Shown one piece after another: positions 14,621 to 22,492 of a stretch of DNA of 28,271 nt. Both the position numbers and the translations under genes were made by a program. This DNA comes from Chloroflexota bacterium. GTDB lineage: Bacteria > Chloroflexota > Anaerolineae > Promineifilales > Promineifilaceae. The stretch lies in NCBI GenBank assembly GCA_024223125.1, contig JAAEOP010000169.1, positions 1-28,271 on the forward strand. The letters are read 5' to 3'. Numbering within the stretch: position 1 is the stretch's first letter; the number at the start of each line of letters is the position of its first letter. The notes under the pieces were generated by a model, which searched no databases, had not been told where the DNA came from, and saw only the letters and a program-made list of their open reading frames with translations.

Positions 14621-15489
14621 TTTCCGACCGACAGAGCGGAACCGGTCATCGTCATATCGGCCCGTGTAAATAGTTCCCCATTTACCCAGACTTCCAAAGA
14701 GTAGTCGCCAGCACGAAACCCTTCTTCGGGACCAAAGTAAATGTAACCGGGGCCGTCGTCACCATAAGCCCATAATTCATTGCCGCCGTCTACAACCTCG
14801 CCTTCATGACGCCAGACCCAGGCCCATTCCATACCGTCCGCCATTCCTTCATAAGCAAAAGTGGCGAACACTGTATATTGCCCAACCTCAAATACGTCGG
14901 TAGGGTTGACAGCCTGGTAGTCGTCGTCAATTTTAGTAGAGAAAATCAGGGGGCTTAAATCGGTACTTTCATTTAATTCGGCCGTTGGTTCAAACTCATT
15001 AAACTGTTCTGGCAAGGTAAGCACAGTTTGCAAAAGTATGTCATTGTTTTCGCTTGCTGTTTGGGAGATTGAACTGACATCGGCTATGAGTTCAAGGGTA
15101 GGGGCTAATTCTACAAGGGTTACAACTTCTTCGGTTGCCGGTTTAGAATTTGTGATAATTGCACCTAGCGGTTTTTGGTCAACGGGTTCTTGAAGAGTGA
15201 AGATAGCAATTACGGCCGTTACAATCACCAAACACAAACTCGCAAATGAGTAGGTTTGCAACCGCTTTTCAGCTTGACGACGCATAAAATAATAAGGTGA
15301 ACTTTTCACCTCGCGCCAAGACTTAATCACTATTGCTAACGCCAGGGACATTAGCACCAATAAAGTGCCTAAAATCCAGGGCGTAATTGTTCCAGCTAAA
15401 CTTAAAATCAAATTTACTAATGTCCTCTTCCCTTCAAGATCGGGCACATTATAAGGAATGAAACGATTCAAAGCAACTTTTCTCTTCAC
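14617..15489 (-). CDS. Hypothetical membrane protein with extracytoplasmic beta-rich domain, 290 aa
   Basis: Two hydrophobic segments near the N-terminus (LILSLAGTITPWILGTLLVLMSLALAIVI and FASLCLVIVTAVIAIFTL) are separated by a basic loop (KSWREVKSSPYYFMRRQAEK). The remaining ~190 residues would lie outside the membrane. The linker is acidic and Ser/Thr-rich. The C-terminal ~90 residues (VGQYTVFATFAYEGM, WVWRHEGEVVDGG, FRAGDYSLEVWVNGE) look like an immunoglobulin-like beta sandwich. No family named. The start is uncertain (GTG at 15489, no strong ribosome site). It is divergent from the ccm cluster, with a small dyad in between. Confidence 0.7.
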   Translation of the reverse strand: MKRKVALNRFIPYNVPDLEGKRTLVNLILSLAGTITPWILGTLLVLMSLALAIVIKSWREVKSSPYYFMRRQAEKRLQTYSFASLCLVIVTAVIAIFTLQEPVDQKPLGAIITNSKPATEEVVTLVELAPTLELIADVSSISQTASENNDILLQTVLTLPEQFNEFEPTAELNESTDLSPLIFSTKIDDDYQAVNPTDVFEVGQYTVFATFAYEGMADGMEWAWVWRHEGEVVDGGNELWAYGDDGPGYIYFGPEEGFRAGDYSLEVWVNGELFTRADMTMTGSALSVGN

Positions 15490-15512
15490 ATAACGCCATT
15501 TTTCTAATATTT

Positions 15513-15526
15513 GTCACCAAAGTGAC
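15513..15526. promoter_or_regulatory. GTCAC-N4-GTGAC dyad between divergent genes
   Basis: A perfect 5-bp inverted repeat around CAAA lies in the 137-bp gap between the membrane-protein gene (minus) and ccmA (plus). It is a possible regulator site. No family assignment is supported. Confidence 0.25.
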
Positions 15527-15591
15527 GCTTAGTTGACCGGTAACTTTGATGTTATGTCGTGTCATTTGTCATGTTTATTTCATACGCATAC

Positions 15592-15619
15592 TTGTCAGCC
15601 TGGGGTAACAATCTACAAT
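15592..15619 (+). promoter_or_regulatory. Promoter of ccmA, predicted leaderless
   Basis: TTGTCA at 15592-15597 and TACAAT at 15614-15619 are separated by 16 bases. Transcription would start at about 15626-15627, which is the ccmA ATG itself. No Shine-Dalgarno precedes that ATG. Confidence 0.45.
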
Positions 15620-15626
15620 TAGCTGC

Positions 15627-16352
15627 ATGATACAAATTTCTGGTCTGGTCAAAAATTATGGCATGAACGCTGTCTTGCGGGGAGTAAACCTGCATGTACC
15701 TCCTGGAGATTTTGTAACATTGGTGGGGCCAAATGGGGCCGGCAAATCTACCCTGATGCGAATTGTAGCTACTTTGTTGAACGGGACGGCCGGAGAAGTG
15801 AAAATTGGAGGCTGGTTGTTGCCGCAGCACAGCGACCGGGTGCGGCGTTATATTGGTCTGGTTTCTCACCAGACGTTACTTTACAGTGATTTAACGGCCG
15901 CTGAAAATCTCTATTTCTATGCCCGTCTGTACCAATTGGATGACCAAGAGCAGCGTGTGGCTCAGGCGTTAAAGAGTGTCGGTCTGGCGGCGCGGCAGCG
16001 CGACCCGGTGCGAACCTTTTCACGGGGGATGGTGCAGCGATTGACTATTGCGCGAGCTACCCTGCATGAACCAGATGTGTTACTTTTAGATGAACCGTAC
16101 ACAGGCTTAGATCAGGATGCTTCATTATTGTTGGATGATTTATTGAGACGAGAAGCGGAACACGGCCGTACCATCCTCATGATTACCCACGATTTAGTCC
16201 ACGGACTGGATTTATGTGATCGCATTGCCATTTTGAACCGGGGCAAAATTGTGTCTGAGTTAAACAGTCAGCAGGTAACAACGGCCGAATTTCTGGAAAC
16301 GTACACCCACTACACCCGGCGTAAACGGGTAAAAGGAAAAGCAAATGGCTGA
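15627..16352 (+). CDS. ccmA: Heme exporter ATP-binding protein CcmA
   Basis: A 241-residue ABC ATPase with Walker A GPNGAGKST near residues 34-42, signature FSRGMVQRLTIARA near 131, Walker B VLLLDEPYTGLD near 151 and switch His in MITHDLVH. The short length and the following ccmB and ccmC genes identify it as CcmA rather than a generic ABC ATPase. With CcmB and CcmC it forms the complex that drives handling of heme on the outer face of the membrane during cytochrome c maturation (system I). It overlaps ccmB by 8 bp. Confidence 0.9.
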   Translation: MIQISGLVKNYGMNAVLRGVNLHVPPGDFVTLVGPNGAGKSTLMRIVATLLNGTAGEVKIGGWLLPQHSDRVRRYIGLVSHQTLLYSDLTAAENLYFYARLYQLDDQEQRVAQALKSVGLAARQRDPVRTFSRGMVQRLTIARATLHEPDVLLLDEPYTGLDQDASLLLDDLLRREAEHGRTILMITHDLVHGLDLCDRIAILNRGKIVSELNSQQVTTAEFLETYTHYTRRKRVKGKANG

Positions 16353-17064
16353 ACAGCCTCAAGAAATTGCACATTCCCCTTCCTCAATATCTGGTTTTAG
16401 GGCGGCCGTGTGGGCCATCATCTGGAAAGATTTACGCATTGAGCAGCATACCCGCCAATCCCTCAGCGTCATGGTCATGTTCTCCTTAGTGACAGTGGTC
16501 ATGTTTAATTTCGCTCTGGGCACAAACCTGGATGCGGCCCGTGAAGTTTCCACCGGTTTGCTGTGGGCGACCATTCTTTTGGCGGGCACATTAGGCTTAA
16601 ACCGCGCCCTTTCCATTGAACGAGAAAACCAAACCATAGACGCTATTCTTATCGCCCCCATAGACCGGCGCGTCATTTACATTGCCAAAGTAATTAGCGT
16701 TACCATTTTTACGCTGTTATTGGAAGTTGTTCTTGTTTTTATTTTCATTCTTTTTTTTAATAAACCTTTCTGGCAGCCAATTGTGCTGTTAACTTTATTC
16801 TTAGGCACGATTGGGTATGTTGCTGCTGGTGTGTTGGTCACATCCATGACGATGCAGACCCGCTCCCGTGAGGTATTGTTGCCTATTTTGTTATTGCCAA
16901 TTGTGCTGCCGCTCATCTTACCGGCGGCCATCGCCACGGCCGAAGTTGTTTCCCTACAGCCTGACCCCGACCGTTTACGCAGCACCTTATCTTTATTGGT
17001 GGCTTACGATTTAGCCATATTAGCAGTTGGATTTCTAAGTTACCGCTTTGTTGTTGAATCTTGA
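16345..17064 (+). CDS. ccmB: Heme exporter membrane protein CcmB
   Basis: 239 residues with six predicted membrane segments. The N-terminal AVWAIIWKDLRIEQHTRQSL is the conserved CcmB opening, and LNRALSIERENQTIDAILIA, then PIDRRVIYIAK, is the conserved cytoplasmic loop. It is the permease partner of CcmA. It starts 8 bp inside ccmA. A short heptad-like stretch follows before ccmC. Confidence 0.88.
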   Translation: MAEQPQEIAHSPSSISGFRAAVWAIIWKDLRIEQHTRQSLSVMVMFSLVTVVMFNFALGTNLDAAREVSTGLLWATILLAGTLGLNRALSIERENQTIDAILIAPIDRRVIYIAKVISVTIFTLLLEVVLVFIFILFFNKPFWQPIVLLTLFLGTIGYVAAGVLVTSMTMQTRSREVLLPILLLPIVLPLILPAAIATAEVVSLQPDPDRLRSTLSLLVAYDLAILAVGFLSYRFVVES

Positions 17065-17067
17065 GTC

Positions 17068-17120
17068 TATCGGAGATTGGAGGTTGTTGGTCTTTATTCC
17101 GCAATCCGAAATCCACACTC
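17068..17120. repeat. Weak heptad array between ccmB and ccmC
   Basis: CGGAGAT TGGAGGT TGTTGGT, then ATTCCGC AATCCGA AATCCAC, has period 7 and partial inverted symmetry. It is less regular than the other arrays. Confidence 0.4.
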
Positions 17121-17136
17121 CCCAAGGAGCAAACCT

Positions 17137-17889
17137 ATGCGTGTAGAAAAATTAAGTCGCACCATCACTATTTTGAATATTTTGGCCTTTATCGCCCTAC
17201 TTATCAGTATTGGTATGGTTTTTATGTATGCGCCTGTTGAGCGGATGATGGGCAATGTGCAAAGAATCTTTTATTTCCATGTGGGTACAGCCTGGGTAGG
17301 AGCGATTGCTTTTTTTGTAGCTCTGGCGGCCGGTCTTTTATATTTACGTAAACCAGACCGTAAATGGGATATTATTGGACTTTCCTCAGTAGAAGTGGGA
17401 TTGGTGTTTTTGACGATTACAACGGCCGCTGGCGCTATTTGGGGCAAACCAGCCTGGAATACATGGTGGCTGTGGAGTCCGCGTCTGACATTGATTACCA
17501 TTGCCTGGCTTACTTACGCGGCTTATTTTATGCTGCGCGGGGCTATTGAAGAGGAGGAAAAGCGGGGGCGGTTTGCGGCCGTTTATGTCATTGTAGCTTT
17601 TGTCTCCATCATTCTGGCTTATATCAGTATTCGCATTTGGCGCGATATTCACCCGGTCGTTTTTGGAGGCACGGTTGAAGGGGCGCAGGCAGAAGCTCAG
17701 GGCTTGCAAGATATTGCCCCCGGTTTGGACTCGATGCGGATGGGTATTACTTTGACAGCCAATGTGGTCACATTTTCTTTGATTTATGCAGCCTGGTTGG
17801 TGAATCGTATTCGGCTGCAATATTTGCAGGATAATGTAATATCATTGAAGATGCGGGTGGCAGCCCGCTTACAAGGGGGTGATGTATGA
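17137..17889 (+). CDS. ccmC: Heme-handling protein CcmC
   Basis: 250 residues from ATG 17137 (AAGGAG ribosome site); an upstream frame from 17077 is repeat-derived. Six membrane segments. RIFYFHVGTAWVGAIAF gives the first heme-ligand His. The periplasmic tryptophan-rich motif reads WNTWWLWSPRLT, and RIWRDIHPVVF gives the second His. In well-studied CcmC the Trp-rich motif is WGxWWxWDxRLT. Here the Asp is Ser. CcmC presents heme to CcmE. The stop overlaps the next start (ATGA). Confidence 0.9.
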   Translation: MRVEKLSRTITILNILAFIALLISIGMVFMYAPVERMMGNVQRIFYFHVGTAWVGAIAFFVALAAGLLYLRKPDRKWDIIGLSSVEVGLVFLTITTAAGAIWGKPAWNTWWLWSPRLTLITIAWLTYAAYFMLRGAIEEEEKRGRFAAVYVIVAFVSIILAYISIRIWRDIHPVVFGGTVEGAQAEAQGLQDIAPGLDSMRMGITLTANVVTFSLIYAAWLVNRIRLQYLQDNVISLKMRVAARLQGGDV

Positions 17890-18092
17890 TCCGTTTCCTA
17901 TTATTAACACTACCGATTTTACAAACCAGTCTGGACGACCCCAACCAGTTTAATAATTTTTTGATGTTGGGTTATGGGGTTATGGGGCTGATTGCTTTAG
18001 GTTATATCGTGACATTGTGGGTTCGCCAGCGGAATTTGCAGAAGGATTTGCAATTAATGACACAATTATTACAAGACGATGAGGATGAGTAA
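17886..18092 (+). CDS. CcmD-like small membrane protein
   Basis: 68 residues with one membrane segment (FLMLGYGVMGLIALGYIVTLWV) followed by a basic then acidic helical tail (RQRNLQKDLQLMTQLLQDDE). This single-span layout and its position, overlapping ccmC by 4 bp, fit CcmD, which helps release heme-loaded CcmE from the CcmABC complex. Sequence similarity among CcmD proteins is weak, so the call rests on topology and position. Confidence 0.7.
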   Translation: MIRFLLLTLPILQTSLDDPNQFNNFLMLGYGVMGLIALGYIVTLWVRQRNLQKDLQLMTQLLQDDEDE

Positions 18093-18203
18093 CGGCCGTC
18101 TCCCCTTCGTAGGCAGCTTTACTTTCTTGGTACAAATTCGGGGCATACTCTAAATCAGTATTCATGTTAACGGTGTAAGATGACGGGTACGCTCGTTGTC
18201 TAA

Positions 18204-18275
18204 TTGTGAACAATGAAGTGTGAGTCCTTACTTCACATTTCATTATTAATTATTCACAAATCATTATTCATTTTC
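18204..18275. repeat. Heptad inverted array, TCATTAT type
   Basis: TCACATT TCATTAT TAATTAT TCACAAA TCATTAT TCATTTT has period 7. The preceding TTGTGAACAATGAAGTGTGAG is its imperfect inverted arm. It lies in the 231-bp gap before ccdA. The rest of that gap (18093-18203) shows nothing I can name. Confidence 0.7.
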
Positions 18276-18323
18276 CAACGAAGTCTGGAAAAAGAGTTAA
18301 ATTCTCTAATCGGAGTAAACTCT

Positions 18324-19451
18324 ATGCAAGAATCTATGCCTGAATCAACCTCATTGTCGGGGCGTTTTCAATCTCTTTCTACTGGACAAAAGTTAGTTAT
18401 TGGAGTGGCTGCGGCCGTACTCATTCTGTTCGTCATTGGCGCGCTCAACCAAAATAATGATCCCAACCAATTTCAATTTGGTTTGCAAACCCAGCCATTT
18501 TTCATATTAGCCATATTGGCTTTTGGCGGCGGACTGCTTAGTTTTGTTTCCCCCTGTACCTTGCCCGTCCTCACCGCCTATTTTGCTTTTGCTTTCCAAA
18601 GCGGCCGTAAACAAATCGCCTCCAACACTCTCTCCTTCATGTTGGGGTTAGCCACCACCTTCACCCTGTTTGGGGCGGTTGGTTTTGCCCTGGGGCGCAC
18701 ACTACTGCAAAATCAGCAAGTACTCATGTTAGTGGGTGGCTCCGTTATCATGGTCATGGGCGTAATGAGTTTGCTGGGTAAAGGGTTTGGCGGCGTGGAT
18801 ACCAGCGGCGGCGGGGGCGCGCAGCCGCGCAACAACTCATTGAGCGGCTCTTATTTATTTGGCCTCACATTTGCCATTGGCTGGTCTAGCTGTGTTGGCC
18901 CCATCTTGGGCGCCGTTCTGACCCTGGCCGCTCAAACCACCTCCGTCTGGCGAGGGATGGCGCTGTTGTTTATCTATACATTGGGACTGGGGCTGCCATT
19001 GCTTATTGTGTCTACATTTTTCGGCCGTATGAGTCGTCAGAGTACCTTTTGGAAAGTTTTACGAGGCAAGGGGTGGGAATGGAACACGCATACATTTATG
19101 GTGGCGCTGATTTGGGCCTTGGCTTTCTGGCGCATCGCTGTCGCCGTTGTCGCTTATGCGTTCCGCGTTTATCCTGCTTTTTCCGGGCAAGAACTCACTT
19201 TGGTTCATGAATTAGGCTTACTGGCAATTTTTGTTTTGGGTGCGGCCTTATGGACATTTACCAGCCCCGGCAGCCGGCACACAACCGTCCATTTGCATTC
19301 TACACAGTTAATTAGCGGCGCTTTATTCATCCTGATTGCGGTGATGATGTTAGATGGTTCTTTGACATCCATTAATGGCTTGTTGGTAAACTCGCCTCTT
19401 TCAGAATGGTTTATCGAACTGGAAGAGACAATTGTCGGCCTCTTTAATTAG
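18324..19451 (+). CDS. ccdA: Cytochrome c biogenesis protein CcdA (thiol-disulfide electron carrier)
   Basis: 375 residues from ATG 18324 (CGGAG ribosome site). An in-frame extension to 18213 is excluded because it is encoded by the heptad array. Eight or so membrane segments. The redox pair is Cys78 in GGLLSFVSPCTLPVLTAYFA and Cys190 in AIGWSSCVGPILGAVL, the two CcdA/DsbD hallmark motifs. The loop between halves is Gly-rich (GGVDTSGGGGAQ). It carries electrons from cytoplasmic thioredoxin across the membrane to the TlpA-like protein encoded 11 bp downstream, which keeps apocytochrome c cysteines reduced for heme attachment. Confidence 0.92.
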   Translation: MQESMPESTSLSGRFQSLSTGQKLVIGVAAAVLILFVIGALNQNNDPNQFQFGLQTQPFFILAILAFGGGLLSFVSPCTLPVLTAYFAFAFQSGRKQIASNTLSFMLGLATTFTLFGAVGFALGRTLLQNQQVLMLVGGSVIMVMGVMSLLGKGFGGVDTSGGGGAQPRNNSLSGSYLFGLTFAIGWSSCVGPILGAVLTLAAQTTSVWRGMALLFIYTLGLGLPLLIVSTFFGRMSRQSTFWKVLRGKGWEWNTHTFMVALIWALAFWRIAVAVVAYAFRVYPAFSGQELTLVHELGLLAIFVLGAALWTFTSPGSRHTTVHLHSTQLISGALFILIAVMMLDGSLTSINGLLVNSPLSEWFIELEETIVGLFN

Positions 19452-19462
19452 GAGATGATCTC

Positions 19463-20125
19463 ATGTCAACAAAAGAGATAACAAACCAAGAAAAAGAATC
19501 GGAAAACGGCCGTAATCCCTTATTCATTGTTGGCGGTTTCATTATTTTGGGGCTGGCTGTCGCCTTCCTCCTTTTTGGCAGTAACTTGCTTGGGTCGGAC
19601 GCATCAGAAACAGCTCCCGCTGCCTTGGAACAGGTTCCCGCTTTGGCTGAATCTGAATCGGCCGTTTCCCAACTACCCAACAGTAGCGAACCCTTAACGG
19701 TCGGCGACCTGGCTTATGATTTTGCTTTGCAAGATTTAGATGGGAACGAGGTGAGTTTGGATGCGCTGCACGGCCGTCCCGTCATCATCAACTTTTGGGC
19801 TACCTGGTGTGCGCCCTGCCGCATAGAAATGCCAGAACTGCAAGCCGCCTTTGAAGATTATCAAGATGAAGGCCTGGTCATTTTAGCTCTCGACCAAGAA
19901 GAAGCGCCAGAACAGGTGCGCGATTTTTTCTACGACGAGATGGGCTTGACCTTCACCCCCGTTCTGGACAGCGAAGGGGCTGTTTCTGAACTATATGGCG
20001 CCAATCGCATTTTCCCCTCCACCTTTTTTGTAAATCCAGATGGAGAGATTACGGCCGTGCATCGCGGCCCCATGGCAAAATCACAAATTGACGGTTATCT
20101 GTCAGAAACAATTCCTCCTGGTTAG
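19463..20125 (+). CDS. Membrane-anchored thioredoxin-like protein (TlpA/ResA/CcmG family)
   Basis: 220 residues. The N-terminal anchor PLFIVGGFIILGLAVAFLLF is followed by an acidic linker and a TlpA-type thioredoxin domain from about residue 75. Landmarks are FALQDLDGNEVSLDALHGRP, the active site FWATWCAPCR (Cys116, Cys119) and the cis-Pro loop NRIFPSTFFVN. It reduces disulfides in apocytochrome c outside the membrane, using electrons from CcdA. TTAGGAG precedes the ATG. It ends the ccm cluster, and an intrinsic terminator follows 35 bp later. Confidence 0.92.
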   Translation: MSTKEITNQEKESENGRNPLFIVGGFIILGLAVAFLLFGSNLLGSDASETAPAALEQVPALAESESAVSQLPNSSEPLTVGDLAYDFALQDLDGNEVSLDALHGRPVIINFWATWCAPCRIEMPELQAAFEDYQDEGLVILALDQEEAPEQVRDFFYDEMGLTFTPVLDSEGAVSELYGANRIFPSTFFVNPDGEITAVHRGPMAKSQIDGYLSETIPPG

Positions 20126-20160
20126 CCAACATTTCCAGATTTTGATATTCCGTTATACTT

Positions 20161-20191
20161 GGGATCAGCTTTGGCTGATCCCTTTTATTTT
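20161..20191 (+). terminator. Intrinsic terminator of the ccm cluster
   Basis: GGGATCAGC pairs perfectly with GCTGATCCC around a TTTG loop, followed by TTTTATTTT. This clean 9-bp-stem terminator ends the run from ccmA to the TlpA-like gene. Confidence 0.9.
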
Positions 20192-20203
20192 GGAAGGAAC
20201 CGT

Positions 20204-20983
20204 ATGACAACCCAACAACCCACCAATTTGACTATGAAAGCCGATAAATTTTCTTACTTCTTCAGCAAGCATTGGCTGGCCGTGTTCAATACAGTCGTTG
20301 CCATTTACATTTTTCTACCTATGCTGGCCCCGGTCATGATGAAAGTGGGTTTAACCGGTCCCGCTCGCGTTGTCTATACCATTTACAGCCCTATGTGCCA
20401 CCAGATGGCTTCGCGCAGCTTTTTCTTGTTTGGCGAACAATCCGCTTACCCCCGTGAATTGGCCGGCACAGAGTTGCAGCCATTGGAAGCCTACATCAAC
20501 GATATTCCTGAATTTGAAGGCGTCAACCCCCAAAATTGGGCTAACTTTTTCCTGGCAGCCCGTCGTTTTGTGGGCAACGAGCAGTTGGGGTACAAGATGG
20601 CGTTATGTGAGCGAGATATTGCCATCTATAGTTTTGTGCTGATATTTGGGTTGCTTTATGCAGCTTTGCGAAATCGGTTTAATATACGGCCGTTGCCCGT
20701 CTACATCTTCATCATTGTCGGCATGGGGCCAATCGCTCTGGATGGTTTCAGCCAGCTTTTTGGTTATTATGCCACCCCGTTAGACGGTTCTGCGCCCCAA
20801 GGCTTCCAACAAACAATCGGCGCTATTTTTGCCTTGCGTGAAAGCCCCCCCTTCCTGCGCTTCTTCACCGGAGCCTTATTTGGTTTCATGCTGGGCTGGC
20901 TCATTTACCCCCACATCGGCGCGGGGATGAAAGTTTCCGAACAAGAGGCAAAGTTGAAACTGGATAGGGTTGGAAATCAGTGA
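20204..20983 (+). CDS. DUF2085 membrane protein
   Basis: 259 residues from ATG 20204 (GGAAGGAAC ribosome site). The in-frame extension to 20159 runs through the terminator and is excluded. Four to five membrane segments. YSPMCHQMASRSFFLFG holds the Cys-His-Gln motif of DUF2085. MALCERDIAIYSFVLIFGLL and GPIALDGFSQLFGYY are the other conserved blocks (a second Cys, and the 'P..LDG..Q' motif). The function is unknown. The conserved Cys/His pattern would suit metal, heme or thiol chemistry at the membrane face. It follows the ccm cluster but beyond the terminator. Its last two codons and stop are encoded by the next heptad array. Confidence 0.85.
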   Translation: MTTQQPTNLTMKADKFSYFFSKHWLAVFNTVVAIYIFLPMLAPVMMKVGLTGPARVVYTIYSPMCHQMASRSFFLFGEQSAYPRELAGTELQPLEAYINDIPEFEGVNPQNWANFFLAARRFVGNEQLGYKMALCERDIAIYSFVLIFGLLYAALRNRFNIRPLPVYIFIIVGMGPIALDGFSQLFGYYATPLDGSAPQGFQQTIGAIFALRESPPFLRFFTGALFGFMLGWLIYPHIGAGMKVSEQEAKLKLDRVGNQ

Positions 20984-21038
20984 TCAGTGTGCAGTTTTCA
21001 GTAGAGCCTACTACTGGCAAACACCCACTGAAAACTGA
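20978..21038. repeat. Heptad inverted array, TTTTCAG type, between convergent genes
   Basis: AATCAGT GATCAGT GTGCAGT TTTCAGT is followed by the inverted arm CCACTGA AAACTGA. A perfect 11-bp stem pairs 20992-21002 with 21027-21037. It fills the gap between the convergent DUF2085 and fabF genes and is the same type as the array at 13707. Confidence 0.8.
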
Positions 21039-21040
21039 TC

Positions 21041-22285
21041 CTACTCGCTAAACTCCCCTAAAATCAACACCGAATTGTGCCCGCCAAACCCAAATGCGTT
21101 AGACATGGTAATATTTACTTCGGCTGAACGCGGTTCATTGGGCACATAGTCCAGATCGCAGTCTGGGTCAGGAGTTTCGTAATTGATGGTGGGGGGGATG
21201 AGGCCGGTTTCTATCGCTTTCAGACAGAAGACGGCTTCTAATGCGCCAGTTGCCCCCAGCAGATGGCCGGTCATGGATTTGGTAGAACTCATGGGGATTT
21301 GGTAAGCGCGTTCGCCCAGCGCTTCTTTAACTGCCAATGTTTCAATGGGATCATTCATAGGGGTGCTGGTTCCGTGAGCGTTGATGTAGTCAATATCGTC
21401 GGCCGTTAAGTCAGCCTCAGCCAATGCCTGCCGCATCGCTTTAATTGCCCCAGACCCATCTGCTGCCGGAGCCGAAATATGATAGGCGTCAGAAGTCATC
21501 CCGTAACCTAAGACCTCGCCAAGAATATGCGCCTGACGTGCCTGGGCATGTTCCCAAGATTCCAGAATAAGTACCGCCGATCCTTCTCCGGGCACAAAGC
21601 CGTCGCGAGTCTGGTCAAACGGCCGTGACGCCCGCTCCGGTTCATCATTCCGTGTTGAAAGAGCGGTCATAGCGGCAAACCCGGCTATGGTAATGGGAAC
21701 AATGGCTGCTTCTGTTGCCCCAGCCACCATCACATCCTGCATCCCAAATTGAATCAGCCGGGCTGCCTGGCCGATGGAATCATTGCCTGTGGCGCAGGCG
21801 GTCGCCATTGTAAAGTTAGGGCCATGTAAACCGTAAGCGAGGGAAACGGCCGCGCCTGGTGTATCCGGCAACATAATGGGAATCAAAAAGGGACTGACTC
21901 GTTTAGGACCTTTTGTTTCCATTACCTTCCAGGAATCAAAAACGGGGGCTAACGCGCTCATGCCACTGCCAATCAACACGCCGATACGATCACAATCTTC
22001 ATGCTCAAAATTCAGTCCAGCATCGGCAACGGCTTGCTCGGCGGCGGCCATAGCAAATTGTGTCTGGCGAGACATACGCCGCGCTTCTTTGCGGCCAAAC
22101 AAAGCCCGCGGATCAAATTCTTTTACCTCACCGGCCATCTGGCAGCGATATGGTTCAGGGTTAAAAGCAGTGGTACGATGAATGCCATTACGGCCGTTCG
22201 AGATACCATCCCAGCTTGTTTCCAGGTCATTTCCCTGCGGACTAACAATCCCCATTCCAGTAATAACCACACGTCGTTTACTCAT
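21041..22285 (-). CDS. fabF: Beta-ketoacyl-ACP synthase II
   Basis: 414 residues from ATG 22285 (GGAGGAATT ribosome site). Thiolase-fold condensing enzyme with nucleophile Cys164 in TACATGNDS, His304 in NAHGTSTPMND, and Lys336 and His341 in TKSMTGHLLGATGA. The C-terminal NAFGFGGHNSVLI is also conserved. It elongates acyl-ACP with malonyl-ACP in fatty acid synthesis. The usual neighbours acpP and fabG are not here. It follows the exonuclease-helicase gene on the same strand, separated by a long heptad array. Confidence 0.95.
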   Translation of the reverse strand: MSKRRVVITGMGIVSPQGNDLETSWDGISNGRNGIHRTTAFNPEPYRCQMAGEVKEFDPRALFGRKEARRMSRQTQFAMAAAEQAVADAGLNFEHEDCDRIGVLIGSGMSALAPVFDSWKVMETKGPKRVSPFLIPIMLPDTPGAAVSLAYGLHGPNFTMATACATGNDSIGQAARLIQFGMQDVMVAGATEAAIVPITIAGFAAMTALSTRNDEPERASRPFDQTRDGFVPGEGSAVLILESWEHAQARQAHILGEVLGYGMTSDAYHISAPAADGSGAIKAMRQALAEADLTADDIDYINAHGTSTPMNDPIETLAVKEALGERAYQIPMSSTKSMTGHLLGATGALEAVFCLKAIETGLIPPTINYETPDPDCDLDYVPNEPRSAEVNITMSNAFGFGGHNSVLILGEFSE

Positions 22286-22371
22286 AATTCCTCCGTAAAA
22301 AAACGGCCGCAGTCTGGTGTGGCGACCGTTTGAATTGTACACCCATCTATAACCCAATCAAGTCGTAGAAG

Positions 22372-22492
22372 ATTCGTAATCCGTAATCCGTTGTCCGAAA
22401 CCCGACAACAAATCACGATTTACAGAAATACGGAATACGGCTCACGGCTCACGGAATACGGAATACGGAATACGGAATACGGAATACGACTC
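22372..22492. repeat. Longest heptad array, ACGGAAT type
   Basis: About 17 heptads. The left part reads ATTCGTA ATCCGTA ATCCGTT GTCCGAA. The right part is the inverted type, ending in five exact tandem copies of ACGGAAT (22451-22485). The right edge touches the stop codon of the helicase gene. Confidence 0.9.

Noticed and set aside
18213..18323. N-terminal extension of CcdA
   Set aside because: It is encoded by the AT-rich heptad array. ATG 18324 has a ribosome site and fits the family start.
20159..20203. N-terminal extension of the DUF2085 protein
   Set aside because: It would translate through the intrinsic terminator. ATG 20204 has GGAAGGAAC upstream.
22372..22492. Possible CRISPR array
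   Set aside because: The unit is 7 bp with no spacers and no cas genes nearby.
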